64,000 nucleotides of DNA from Tragulus kanchil (GCA_022376925.1 JAIOJX010000024.1:167741608-167805607); one strand, 5' to 3'; positions 20,961-31,048 are shown, counted from the stretch's first letter. Notes: generated by a model not told the origin, from the letters alone. Numbers and translations: made by a program.

Positions 20961-21264
20961 AATGGTGCAGGCCTGCCCAATGGGCTTAGGGCCTGATGAA
21001 GAGAGACCCCAGAGAGCTCTGTGCTCACCCGCCACGGAAGGGCCGCGTGAGGAGAGTCGCCCTCTGCAAGCCAGGGGAGAGGCCTCGCCAGAAACTGAGT
21101 CCTGAGGCACGTGGGTCTTAGGCTTCTCGGCCTCCAGAACTGTTAGAAAATACATTTCTCTTGTTTAAGCCACCCAACCTGTGGTCTTGTGTGAGGTTTT
21201 AGTTGAAAATAATACGACTCCTTTATTCTATTACCGGTTCACAATGTCAGTCCTTAAGAATATC

Positions 21265-21533
21265 AGCTCTGAATATTCACTGGAAGGGCTGGTGCGGAAG
21301 CTGAGGCTCCAATACTTTGGCCACCGGATGCGAAGAGACGACTCACTGGAGAAGACCCTGCTGTGAGGAAAGGAGACGGCAGGAGGAGAAGGGGACGGCA
21401 GAGGACAGCATAGTTGGCTGGCGTCACCGAGTCCGGGGAGATGAGCTTGAGCAGCTGCAGGAGCGGGGAAGGACGGGGACGCCTGGCCGCCGCCGTCGGA
21501 CGTGGCCGAGAGACTGACCTGAGCTGGTCACAG
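21265..21533 (+). mobile_element. BovB LINE 3' end, duplicate
   Basis: Second copy of 20163-20430, offset about 1103, one G longer in 'gaaggggacgg'. Confidence 0.85.
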
Positions 21534-21750
21534 CGCGCGGCTCAAGACTGACCCGGAGTCAGGGCCCCGAGAAGTTCTAGGCTCAGCGAAGAAACACACG
21601 AGCAAACAGAATCAATGCTGTTCACACTGGGAGCTCTGAGATGAAAGCGAAGGGTGTGGAGACCCAGGACGCACGACCCAGCATGTGCTTACTGGGGTCC
21701 TGAAGGTGTCTTCCTGGGCTCCAGTGGTATTTTGAAACTTGAGAAGTTTT

Positions 21751-22694
21751 TTTTTTTTTTTTCTTCAGTAAATTTACATGTACCTTTATTATGTTAAGGA
21801 AGAATGCATCTGTTTCTAATGAGTTTTTAAAATTAAAAAATATTCTGTGTTAATTATTCTGATGATTTTAAAAACATTTTTATTTTACTTTTTACTTTTA
21901 CAGAGTTTTGTTATTTACAGATATGTATGATCCCAGATTAGTCATGTGTGTATCCCCTCCTCCCACCCCTCCAGGCCGTCGCACTGTCCCCCTGCAGGAT
22001 CCCCTTTTCTCACAGAGCAATGACAATAGCTATTTTTTTCACATATGATAGTATAGGGTTTTTTTGTTTTTTGTTTTTTTTTTTTACTATGTTTGTTTAT
22101 TTAGGGGGAGGTGAGCTGGGGAGGGGGGTGGGCGGGCCACTTCTATTGGTCTTTCATTTATCTATGTTCATCCGTCTTTGTTCTTTGGCTCCTGTGGGCC
22201 TCCCATCGCAGTGGCGTCTGTCGCTGCAGAGCACCGGCTCGGTAATTGGACACATGGGTCCAGCCGCTCCGCGGCACGTGGGATCTTCCCAGGCCAGGGA
22301 TGGAACCGGCGCTGCTTTGCACTGCAAGGCGGTGTCCTTACCCACTGGACCACCAGGGAAGCCCGATAGTATAGATTTTCATGCTACTTCCTTTACGCCT
22401 CCCACCCACTGTTCATTCCCCACAATGTCCATATGTCTATGTCTATTCTATTTTCATCACTTCACCGCGTGTGTTATCATTACCATCCTACTAGATTCCA
22501 TATATAATATGTGTTAGTATATTGTACTTGTCTTTCTCTTTTTGACTTACTTCACTTTTCATGATAGATTCTAGATCCAGCCACCTCATTAGGACTGATT
22601 CTTCTGCATTTCTTTTTAGAGCTGTGTAGTATTCCGTTGTATGTATGTACCAGAGCTTTTGTATCCATTCATTTGTCGATGGACATCTAGGTTG
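21751..22694 (-). mobile_element. L1 insertion with target-site duplication
   Basis: Poly-T (L1 poly-A on the minus strand), then antisense L1 3' sequence through 'ttacagagttttgttattta', 'gacttacttcacttttcatg' and 'gatggacatctaggttgc'. Near-perfect 13-bp target duplication: 'cttgagaagtttt' at 21738-21750 and 'cttgggaagtttt' at 22695-22707. Between the first poly-T and the second T-rich start at 21866 lies about 100 bp of other AT-rich sequence, so the insertion may be composite (twin priming or a nested event). A SINE interrupts it. Confidence 0.75.
22057..22364 (-). mobile_element. Young CHR-like SINE nested in L1
   Basis: Target-site duplication 'gatagtatag' at 22047-22056 and 22365-22374. 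The body lacks the GCGCATGCGC block ('gagcaccggctcggtaattg'), so this copy has an internal deletion of about 25 bp. Head and B box are present with one change. Confidence 0.85.
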
Positions 22695-22707
22695 CTTGGG
22701 AAGTTTT

Positions 22708-22950
22708 AAATAAAAATCTACCTTCTATCTTCTCTTGAAAACTCAGATTCCACACTGGGCCTGCATTTCCATTGCTGCCATCTTTAGAGACGCATGTTCG
22801 CCGCTATAACCCAATGCTCCTTGTTGCTTACTTACTTGCTTACTCTGATGCCCTCCTTTGTATCGTGTGGGATCCCTGACATACATGTGGCCCTTTTTAT
22901 GCTCATAAGTGTGCACAATGGTTGATTTTCCCCTGCATTAGTCAGCAAGC
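22708..22950. other. Unique sequence
   Basis: No gene or repeat recognised. Repeated at 23796-24038. Confidence 0.4.
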
Positions 22951-22953
22951 CAA

Positions 22954-23782
22954 TTTTAAAAACATTTTTATTTTACTTTTTACTTTTACAGAGTTTTGTT
23001 ATTTACAGATATGTATGATCCCAGATTAGTCATGTGTGTATCCCCTCCTCCCACCCCTCCAGGCCGTCGCACTGTCCCCCTGCAGGATCCCCTTTTCTCA
23101 CAGAGCAATGACAATAGCTATTTTTTTCACATATGATAGTATAGGGTTTTTTTGTTTTTTGTTTTTTTTTTTTACTATGTTTGTTTATTTAGGGGGAGGT
23201 GAGCTGGGGAGGGGGGTGGGCGGGCCACTTCTATTGGTCTTTCATTTATCTATGTTCATCCGTCTTTGTTCTTTGGCTCCTGTGGGCCTCCCATCGCAGT
23301 GGCGTCTGTCGCTGCAGAGCACCGGCTCGGTAATTGGACACATGGGTCCAGCCGCTCCGCGGCACGTGGGATCTTCCCAGGCCAGGGATGGAACCGGCGC
23401 TGCTTTGCACTGCAAGGCGGTGTCCTTACCCACTGGACCACCAGGGAAGCCCGATAGTATAGATTTTCATGCTACTTCCTTTACGCCTCCCACCCACTGT
23501 TCATTCCCCACAATGTCCATATGTCTATGTCTATTCTATTTTCATCACTTCACCGCGTGTGTTATCATTACCATCCTACTAGATTCCATATATAATATGT
23601 GTTAGTATATTGTACTTGTCTTTCTCTTTTTGACTTACTTCACTTTTCATGATAGATTCTAGATCCAGCCACCTCATTAGGACTGATTCTTCTGCATTTC
23701 TTTTTAGAGCTGTGTAGTATTCCGTTGTATGTATGTACCAGAGCTTTTGTATCCATTCATTTGTCGATGGACATCTAGGTTG
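22954..23782 (-). mobile_element. L1 3' end, duplicate
   Basis: Copy of 21866-22694 from duplication 8, again with the SINE inside. Confidence 0.8.
23145..23452 (-). mobile_element. Young CHR-like SINE, duplicate of 22057-22364
   Basis: Same insertion and flanks ('gatagtatag' at 23135 and 23453), offset 1088. Confidence 0.85.
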
Positions 23783-24041
23783 CTTGGGAAGTTTTAAATA
23801 AAAATCTACCTTCTATCTTCTCTTGAAAACTCAGATTCCACACTGGGCCTGCATTTCCATTGCTGCCATCTTTAGAGACGCAGTTCGCCGCTATAACCCA
23901 ATGCTCCTTGTTGCTTACTTACTTGCTTACTCTGATGCCCTCCTTTGTATCGTGTGGGATCCCTGACATACATGTGGCCCTTTTTATGCTCATAAGTGTG
24001 CACAATGGTTGATTTTCCCCTGCATTAGTCAGCAAGCCAAC

Positions 24042-24164
24042 TTAATACAAACTAGGTCCAAAGCCAAAGTACTGATGCTGTGTGACCCTGAATTGTATCA
24101 CTGATGGAAGAAATTTCATAGCTGGGATGGACTTGGGAACCAGACAGCCTCCCACTTCCTGCTG
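24042..24164. other. Unique sequence
   Basis: No element recognised. Confidence 0.4.
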
Positions 24165-24275
24165 TTGAAACAAATACCCAGAGAGGTGAGATCGCCCCCT
24201 TCCCCCGGCCGTACAGCTAGAAGGCAGGCAGCCCAGCCTGTGTAAGAGCTGACTTTCCTGATGCCTAGTCCAACG
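24165..24275 (-). repeat. MIR SINE fragment
   Basis: 'aaatacccagagaggtgaga' followed by 'ccgtacagctagaaggcagg' is antisense MIR core, diverged. Confidence 0.5.
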
Positions 24276-24895
24276 CTTGTCCCTTCGGATAAGTTGTTTC
24301 CCCCCTTTTATTATCTTGGTAGAAAAAGAAGAGCATCAGTTTGTCACAGAGAATTGGGCAAATACAGCCGTGTGATGTTTAATCTGTGTTCAGGCCCTTC
24401 TTTTCACACTGTCAGAGGAGCTGTCAAAAGAAAATGACTGGAAAGCGTTAGCTGTGTGTTATGGCTTCCGAGCCCATGAGCACAGATGTCCACTGGCAAA
24501 GCTGAAATAAAAATTGGAAGAAATTAAAACTCATTTTGTTTCCCAGGCCCTTGTGATAAAAAATTCTTGCTGCAGATGAGTGTTCAAGCCCGGTCTCCTC
24601 CCCCTTATTATCAAACAAAAGCCGAACACAACAGAAATAGAAACTAATGCAGGAATCTGCTCCGGTTTCTTCTTTTGTATACCAATGTTTTTGTTGGTCA
24701 AACCACATTATAGAGCGCCCATTACACTGGCTTTTCTTTCTAGGCCCCAAGGTAATGACTGGGATGAGAAAGGATGGCCCATTGTAAAGCAGGATGGCAT
24801 GAGAGACCTAGCTCTTTGGGTCTCTGTGCCCCAAATTTGTGGAAAGAGCAATTTAGCATGAAATCCACCAGGAATGAGCTAGGTGGGGAGCTGTG
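24276..24895. other. Unique sequence
   Basis: AT-balanced, no family recognised. Frames of about 100 codons on both strands (24448-24750 minus, 24580-24861 plus) are unremarkable. A coding exon cannot be excluded but nothing supports one. Confidence 0.4.
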
Positions 24896-24899
24896 TTGT

Positions 24900-24959
24900 C
24901 TGAGTACGGAAGGCTCCGTGCTTTGGAGCCAGACTTTCTGGGTTCATATCCCAGCGCTG
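24900..24959 (+). repeat. MIR SINE, left part, split by young SINE
   Basis: 'gctttggagccagactttct' and 'gggttcatatcccagcgctg' match the MIR start on the plus strand. It continues after the insertion at 25248 ('ttcaccagcagtctgacttg'). Confidence 0.75.
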
Positions 24960-25247
24960 GGGCTTCCCTGGTGGTCCAGTGGGTAAGGACACCGTCTTGC
25001 AGTGCAAGGGGCGCTGGTTCGATCCCTGGCCTGGGAAGATCCCACGTGCCGTGGAGCAGCTGGACCCATGTGTCCAATCACCGAGCCGGAGCTCTGGAGC
25101 GCATGCGCCCAGAGCCGGTGCTCTGCGACGACAGAGGCCACTGCGATGGGAGACCCACATGGGCCAAAAGAACAAAGATGGATGAAAACAGAGAAATGAA
25201 AGACCAATAGAAGTGGCCCGCCCGCCCCCCCCCCCCCCCCCCCCAAA
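24960..25247 (+). mobile_element. Young CHR-like SINE with long C-run
   Basis: Full-length plus-strand element. Target-site duplication 'atcccagcgctg' at 24948-24959 and 'atcccagtgctg' at 25248-25259. GCGCATGCGC at 25099-25108. The 3' end is a run of about 20 C followed by AAAA, with no longer poly-A tail. Inserted into a MIR. Confidence 0.9.
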
Positions 25248-25400
25248 ATCCCAGTGCTGTCATTCACCAGCAGTCTGACTTGGGGTCTTGGTTGCCCTTA
25301 CTTTCTTATTGATGGGCTAGAGGTGGATTCAGCCTCCTCCTTCCAGGGTTATTTTGAGGACTTAGAACATTAAGGCCCAGAGTCTGGCTTGACAGTTATT
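25248..25400 (+). repeat. MIR SINE, right part
   Basis: Continuation of the MIR interrupted at 24959, with 'ttcaccagcagtctgacttg' and 'gggttattttgaggacttag'. Confidence 0.65.
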
Positions 25401-25840
25401 AGTTGGATGATCGTGGCAGCTTACCAAGATTCTCTCCTTGGACCAAACATTTGTTAGGCTCCCTCTTTTTGATTAGGCTTTGACCTTGGGCTTCCATGTC
25501 TACTCGTGCCAAACCCAGTTTTATTAAGTAGCTTGCTAAGTCAGTTTAGAGAGAATTCTCCACCCTTAATAACTGATCACCCTCGACATATAATCATATT
25601 TCTCATCCCCTGTCTTTGTACCTGATGACCCTGGCCGACCTTCAGCAGGAATCCTGTTAAGGCAGTCTAGAAGAATCCCTCTAACAGCGATGTCTTCTCT
25701 TAGTACTTTTCCAAGCGCTGACCCCTCAGTCTGTTCATTGGTTGTGAATTCCCACTTGTCCTTGTTGAATTTGGCATTGACTCCATCTGTCTCCCCTATG
25801 ACAATGCCCCTGTTACAGTGTGAGGGTTATTATGTTCACT
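25401..25840. other. Unique sequence
   Basis: No gene or repeat recognised. Confidence 0.4.
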
Positions 25841-25935
25841 CTCTCATTTAATTTTTGCAAAAAGCCTTTGGGTGGATATTGTCTCCTGATCTCACAGATG
25901 AGGAGCTGGAGGCAGATTGGTTAAATGGCTGCTGA
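25841..25935 (-). repeat. MIR SINE fragment
   Basis: 'ctcatttaatttttgcaaaa' followed by 'tcacagatgaggagctggag' matches the antisense MIR. Confidence 0.6.
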
Positions 25936-26215
25936 GAGGCATCCGGGCCGTCAGCGCTGGAGGGGTGCTGTGAGGCTGGCGCCGGCGCCCGTGCCCCCGG
26001 GCACTGTGGGGGGCTCGATGCGCTGCAGGCCTGGGTGGAGGATGGGATGCAGGAGAAAAGATTGGGAGAGGACTTCCCATTTGAAACAGCACAGGACCAA
26101 GGCATGGGAGTCTTTGAGGCGCTGCTGGAGGCCAGAGATGAGACCTTCCTGAACTGACGTATCTGGCTGAAACATTTGCGAGGCTGGTAAGGCTGATCCG
26201 GGCAATGAGAGGGAC
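25936..26215. other. Unique sequence, moderately GC-rich
   Basis: A minus-strand frame across 25848-26384 (about 178 codons) is partly driven by the CA microsatellite. No protein family recognised. Confidence 0.35.
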
Positions 26216-26286
26216 CGTGTGCACATGCATGTGTGTGTGTGCGTGTGTGTGTGACAGAGAGAGAGAAAGAGGAAGAGAGAGATTGG
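26216..26286. repeat. (TG)n/(GA)n compound microsatellite
   Basis: 'tgtgtgtgtgtgcgtgtgtg' followed by GAGAGAGAAAGAGG. A potential polymorphic marker. Confidence 0.9.
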
Positions 26287-27330
26287 ATACATTCTCTGCA
26301 CTGCCTTCTGTGTTCCAGCCGAAGGTTACTCCCTGCCTCTGTCTCAGAGAAGCCTCTTGACCCTGGGCTGGCATCCACAGACATCGTGGTCCATTGGCAT
26401 TATCCCACTCTCCTCTGTCCTAGGGTGTGCTTTGGCTAGGGAGGTGCGCAGCCTTGGAGCCATAGAGTACCTGAGCTGGAGATCATCCAATATAAGCTCT
26501 TCAGTTTACGTCTGATGAAAATTAGATCCTGGCAGGATAGATTGATTTCTTTAGATTGATGGAGAAGCACGGTTGGGTCAGTGGCTAGATATCCTGAGTT
26601 ATTATTTTGTCTGATAAGCAGATATTGATCTTTTAGTCTGTGCCAGTGTTGCTCTGGGCCCCTGGACACTATCCTTTCAGGAGGCTCTTGGAATTCTACC
26701 TAGTCCATTTGAGCACAAGATTGACTTTATTTACTCCTGTTTGTAGGTGATCAGCGAATGCCCCCTAAGCCTCAGGCCCTGCTGGGGTAGTCGCAGGATC
26801 AGAGGAGCTCCTGGCAACACGGAGAGTGTAGTCGAGCGTCCTCCCCTGTCTGGAGGGCCCAGACGGCCAGGTTCTAGAATGCTCTCTGCTTGCCCGCTGC
26901 CATGCACCATCACTCCCCTCTCCAGATGTCTGCTTGTTTCTCTCTGCCCCTGCACATCCACACTTATAGCGTCTGTCATTTACATTGGCAGCCTTCAGTT
27001 TCCTCCTTCTGCCAACTCATTTCTGGTCTGTCTCCAACATGCCTCCTTCCAAAGGATTAACTGGCTTGTCCAAGGTTGCATGGCTCAAGTCTTTCAACCC
27101 AGACTGGATATAAATTCACTCAGTGGGGAAGAATCTATTGGGTTTTTTTTTTTGAAAACCTACCAGGCATTTAACGTCTCTTATATATAAATTCCTTTCT
27201 TTTAGAAATTTGAGCTTTTAAAAATAAACTCAAGTACCTTGTGTTTTATACTCAGCTTTGCCCTTTCTATCTACTGTTTCTCGAATCACCATCTTGGTCT
27301 TCAAGCCTTTTTCTTCTTTCCCATTAAGGA
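26287..27330. other. Unique sequence with a MIR-like piece
   Basis: Mostly unassigned. 27050-27107 ('ggcttgtccaaggttgcatg' and what follows) looks like a short antisense MIR fragment. Confidence 0.4.
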
Positions 27331-27334
27331 CACT

Positions 27335-27505
27335 TGAGTTTGAATGCCATCCTACCACTCACTAATGCTGTGACTTTGGGCAAATTGCGTGACTGTTATA
27401 GCGTTGATGGGCCTCAGTTTCCCTTTGTGTAAAATCGGAAATTATTACCCTTCTTTGCTGGTTGCTGAGACCATTTGTGAAAATGAGCGTGGTGAGTACA
27501 TAATA
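27335..27505 (+). repeat. MIR SINE
   Basis: Plus-strand MIR: 'ctaatgctgtgactttgggc', 'gggcctcagtttccctttgt', 'gtaaaatcgg'. Repeated at 28424-28593. Confidence 0.8.
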
Positions 27506-28158
27506 TATATTCATTTGTTTCCCCTTTGACTGTCCCCAAGGGATTTCTTCTCACAGAGGGGGGCACGCGTCTTCTTTCTCCTGTTTTAGACTATTGCCAC
27601 TCAGCCTTTATGCCGGGAGTGGGGGTTGTCACTGAGAAGCCAGGTTTGCCTCACACCTGTCAGGGTGAGGAATAGTGGTGAGGGACTCCATGGGGATGGG
27701 CGGGCGCGGGGTTGGAGCTGGCCACCTCCCCCAGCCTGTGCAGGCTGGCTGCTGGTCCCTCGGGGAGCCTCTGCCCCACCCTGCAGGAGGGGCGTTTGTG
27801 ACCCCTCTCTGGGCCTCAGTGCCACGTGCTGTCCATTCCCAGTCTCAGGAAAGCCAGTGAGGTTGAGTGCCCCAGTGAGCACCGTCACATGGGCAGCACC
27901 CAGACCCCCAGCCGGGGGCCAGGGCGCAGTTCTGTCCCTGCTGTGTGTGCGCACATGTGGGTCCACACATGTGTGCATGTGTGTTTTCTCACAGCTCCAT
28001 GGGCACCCGCCGGGTGGGGGACAGGGAAGCAATGGAGGAAGCACCTGTCCCAGGTCTAGGGAGCGGGGAGGCTCTGCTCTCGCCTCCTCACCCAGCCATG
28101 AGGTATGAGCCTAACTGTCTCTTCTACTTGGATTCTGTGATGCCGTGGAATCTGCTCT
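27506..28158. other. GC-rich unique sequence with mirrored open frames
   Basis: Frames of 160 codons (27626-28108 plus) and 147 codons (27601-28044 minus) overlap almost fully. Neither shows a domain or signal I recognise. High GC with few stop codons explains both. Repeated at 28594-29246. Confidence 0.35.
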
Positions 28159-28423
28159 CAACATGCCTCCTTCCAAAGGATTAACTGGCTTGTCCAGTTG
28201 CAGCTCAATTTTGGGGAAGAATCTATTGGGTTTTTTTTTTTGAAAACCTACCAGGCATTTAACGTCTCTTATATATAAATTCCTTTCTTTTAGAAATTTG
28301 AGCTTTTAAAAATAAACTCAAGTACCTTGTGTTTTATACTCAGCTTTGCCCTTTCTATCTACTGTTTCTCGAATCACCATCTTGGTCTTCAAGCCTTTTT
28401 CTTCTTTCCCATTAAGGACACTT

Positions 28424-28593
28424 GAGTTTGAATGCCATCCTACCACTCACTAATGCTGTGACTTTGGGCAAATTGCGTGACTGTTATAGCGTTGATGGGC
28501 CTCAGTTTCCCTTTGTGTAAAATCGGAAATTATTACCCTTCTTTGCTGGTTGCTGAGACCATTTGTGAAAATGAGCGTGGTGAGTACATAATA
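28424..28593 (+). repeat. MIR SINE, duplicate
   Basis: Second copy of 27335-27505 from duplication 9. Confidence 0.8.
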
Positions 28594-29250
28594 TATATTC
28601 ATTTGTTTCCCCTTTGACTGTCCCCAAGGGATTTCTTCTCACAGAGGGGGGCACGCGTCTTCTTTCTCCTGTTTTAGACTATTGCCACTCAGCCTTTATG
28701 CCGGGAGTGGGGGTTGTCACTGAGAAGCCAGGTTTGCCTCACACCTGTCAGGGTGAGGAATAGTGGTGAGGGACTCCATGGGGATGGGCGGGCGCGGGGT
28801 TGGAGCTGGCCACCTCCCCCAGCCTGTGCAGGCTGGCTGCTGGTCCCTCGGGGAGCCTCTGCCCCACCCTGCAGGAGGGGCGTTTGTGACCCCTCTCTGG
28901 GCCTCAGTGCCACGTGCTGTCCATTCCCAGTCTCAGGAAAGCCAGTGAGGTTGAGTGCCCCAGTGAGCACCGTCACATGGGCAGCACCCAGACCCCCAGC
29001 CGGGGGCCAGGGCGCAGTTCTGTCCCTGCTGTGTGTGCGCACATGTGGGTCCACACATGTGTGCATGTGTGTTTTCTCACAGCTCCATGGGCACCCGCCG
29101 GGTGGGGGACAGGGAAGCAATGGAGGAAGCACCTGTCCCAGGTCTAGGGAGCGGGGAGGCTCTGCTCTCGCCTCCTCACCCAGCCATGAGGTATGAGCCT
29201 AACTGTCTCTTCTACTTGGATTCTGTGATGCCGTGGAATCTGCTCTCAGT

Positions 29251-30181
29251 GCTGCGGGTCACTTCCTCTGGGCACAGGGCCGTGGGCCACTTTGTGGCCT
29301 GGCTTGGCTCCAGGCCCGAGGAGGTAAGCCTGACGGCGGTCGGCACAGGCACCTGTCTCTGAGTGCAGAGCCACAGATGTGGCCGGGACAGAGGCTGTTG
29401 GAGGGCAGCTGACGGGGGTGTGCCAGGCACCACAGCTGCCTGCAGGGAGACCCGGAGCTGGTCTGCCTTGGAGATGGAGTGGCTGCTGTCGGGTTGGTAG
29501 AATCAGATTGGCAGAATCCGGTGGCTGCTTGGAGTGGTGGGTTCACAGGAATCTGGAATGTATGTCTTCAAGTTGGGAAAAATGGTCACTGGGAGCATGA
29601 GCGCTGCCTACAGAACCCCAGGAGGCAGAGGAGGAAGGAGAGCAAGTACGAGCTTGTCCTTCCTTGCCCAGGGAATCTCTCTCTCAAAGAGAATGGAGAA
29701 AAGGCGGACAATCCCCAAGCCTCCGAAGACATGAGGAAGATTTGCTGTGGCCTGCACGGCACAGTGTGAAGTAGAAAGTTGGCAGATGAGACACTGAGAC
29801 TCAGAGACTCTCAGACATTGAAGGGACCCTAGAGAACATATGTTCTGGCCTCTTCATTTTGGAAGTGTGCTGGATTTCCAAACAAGGATTTTCTTGTTAT
29901 CTCTCTCTTTTTTTTTTTTGACTCTAGCTGAATTCTGCTGTTGTCAGAGACCATACCTGTGGGATTTCAGTCCTTTGAGTTGTACTGAGGCTTGCTTTAT
30001 GGCCCTGAAAATGATCAATTTTGGTAAATGTAAAATTTTGGTACACTTGGAGAAAAGTGTATTTTCCCGTTGTAGGGTACAGCATGCTTAATAAGGTAAG
30101 TCTGTATATTGTGGTGTTCAAATCTTGGGTGCTTTTGTCGTTTTTTGTCTCTGCTTGTTCTACCAGTTACTGAGAGGCATA
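29251..30181. other. Unique sequence
   Basis: No gene recognised. Contains a T-run near 29908. The short frames at 29379-29769 have no family resemblance. Confidence 0.4.
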
Positions 30182-30520
30182 TTCAGTTCAGCCGCTCAGT
30201 CGTGTCCAACTCTTTGCGACCCCATGGACTGTGGCACACCAGGTTTCCCTGTCCTTTATCATCTCCCAGAGCTTGCTCAGACTCAGGTCTACCGCGTCAG
30301 TGATGCCATCCGACCATCTCGTCCTCTGTCGCCCCCTCCTCCTTCTGCCTTCTATTATCCCCAACACCAGGGTCTTTTCCAATGAGTTACCTCTTCCCAT
30401 CAGGTGGCCCACGTATTGGAGCTTCAGCTTCAGCATCAGTCTTTCCAGTGAATATTCAGGGTTGGTTTCCTTTAGGATCGACTGGTGTGATCTCCTTGCA
30501 GTGCAAGGGACTCTCAATTA
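30182..30520 (-). mobile_element. BovB LINE 3' end, minus strand
   Basis: Antisense BovB: 'cgctcagtcgtgtccaactc', 'gtgatgccatccgaccatct', 'ttggagcttcagcttcagca'. The minus strand translates to a BovB ORF2 C-terminus with '[18 protein letters not shown]' and '[19 protein letters not shown]'. 5'-truncated and inactive. Confidence 0.9.
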
Positions 30521-30574
30521 TATCTCCTATTATGACTTTTGGAGTGCCTTTTTGTGTATGTGCATGCCAGCCTC

Positions 30575-30737
30575 CTCTGCCCATGGGATTTTACAGGTGA
30601 GAGTCCTGGAGTGGGTTGCCATTCTCATCTCCAGGGAGTCTTCCCAACTCAGGGATCCAACCTGCATCTCTTGTATCTTCTGCATCCGCAGACAGACTCT
30701 TTACTACGAGCACCCTCTGGGAAGCCCCTCTGAGGTG
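30575..30737 (-). mobile_element. Bov-tA SINE, minus strand
   Basis: 'gagtcctggagtgggttgcc' through 'ctctttactacgagcaccct' and 'gggaagcccc' is an antisense Bov-tA. Its head end is repeated at 31773-31838 by duplication 10. Confidence 0.75.
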
Positions 30738-30751
30738 CCTGTAACTGAAGT

Positions 30752-30931
30752 GAAAGTCACTCAGTGGTGATCAACTCTTTGCTACCCTTGGACCAGCTTG
30801 GCATTCTCCAGGCAAGATCACTGGAGTGGGTAGCCTTTTCCTTCTCCGGGGGATCTGCCCAACCCAGGGATCGAACTCAGGTCTTCCACATTGCAGGTGG
30901 ATTCTTTACCATCTGAGCCACCAGGGAAGTC
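30752..30931 (-). mobile_element. Bov-tA/BovA2 SINE, minus strand
   Basis: 'gtgaaagtcactcagtggtg' through 'ctggagtgggtagccttttc' to 'ctgagccaccagggaagtcc'. Repeated at 31852-32031. Confidence 0.8.
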
Positions 30932-31048
30932 CACGAATACTGGAGTGGGTAGCCTGTCCCTTCTCCAGGGGATCTCCCTGATCCAGGATTCAGACCAGGG
31001 TCTCTTGCTTTGCAGGTGAATTCTTGACCAGCTGAGCTACATGGGGTG
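30932..31048 (-). mobile_element. Bov-tA SINE fragment, minus strand
   Basis: 'gaatactggagtgggtagcc' to 'ccagctgagctacatgggg'. It directly abuts the previous element, giving a row of three tRNA-like heads. Repeated at 32032-32148. Confidence 0.75.

Larger units (their letters stand above)
19860..22065. repeat. Tandem duplication 7 (1.10 kb unit)
   Basis: Copy A 19860-20960, copy B 20962-22065, offset about 1104. The junction lies in the L1 fragment: 'atagggtttttg' changes abruptly to 'caatggtgcagg'. The C runs in 'tcccctcctcccacccctcc' are shortened in copy A near 20850, typical of homopolymer errors. Confidence 0.9.
21866..24041. repeat. Tandem duplication 8 (1.09 kb unit)
   Basis: Copy A 21866-22953, copy B 22954-24041, offset 1088. 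The junction reads 'cagcaagccaa' directly into 'ttttaaaaac', while copy B runs on into 'cttaatacaaac'. Copy B has one small deletion ('acgcagttcgcc' against 'acgcatgttcgcc'). Confidence 0.92.
27035..29250. repeat. Tandem duplication 9 (1.09-1.12 kb unit)
   Basis: Copy A 27035-28158, copy B 28159-29250. The offset falls from 1124 to about 1088 because copy B has lost about 36 bp near its start (27078-27123 replaced by 'agttgcagctcaatttt'). Junction 'ctgctctca' / 'acatgcctcc'. After copy B the same 'ctgctctca' continues into 'gtgctgcgggtc'. Confidence 0.9.

Noticed and set aside
25848..26384. 178-codon minus-strand frame
   Set aside because: Extends through a (CA)n microsatellite ('TRTHTHA' repeats) and has no family resemblance.
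27601..28108. Overlapping 147- and 160-codon frames on opposite strands
   Set aside because: GC-rich DNA with few stops. Neither frame has a recognisable domain, and they exist twice only because of duplication 9.
30188..30517. 109-codon minus-strand protein with an RRRRGRQR motif
   Set aside because: It is the C-terminus of BovB ORF2, a truncated LINE, not a host gene.
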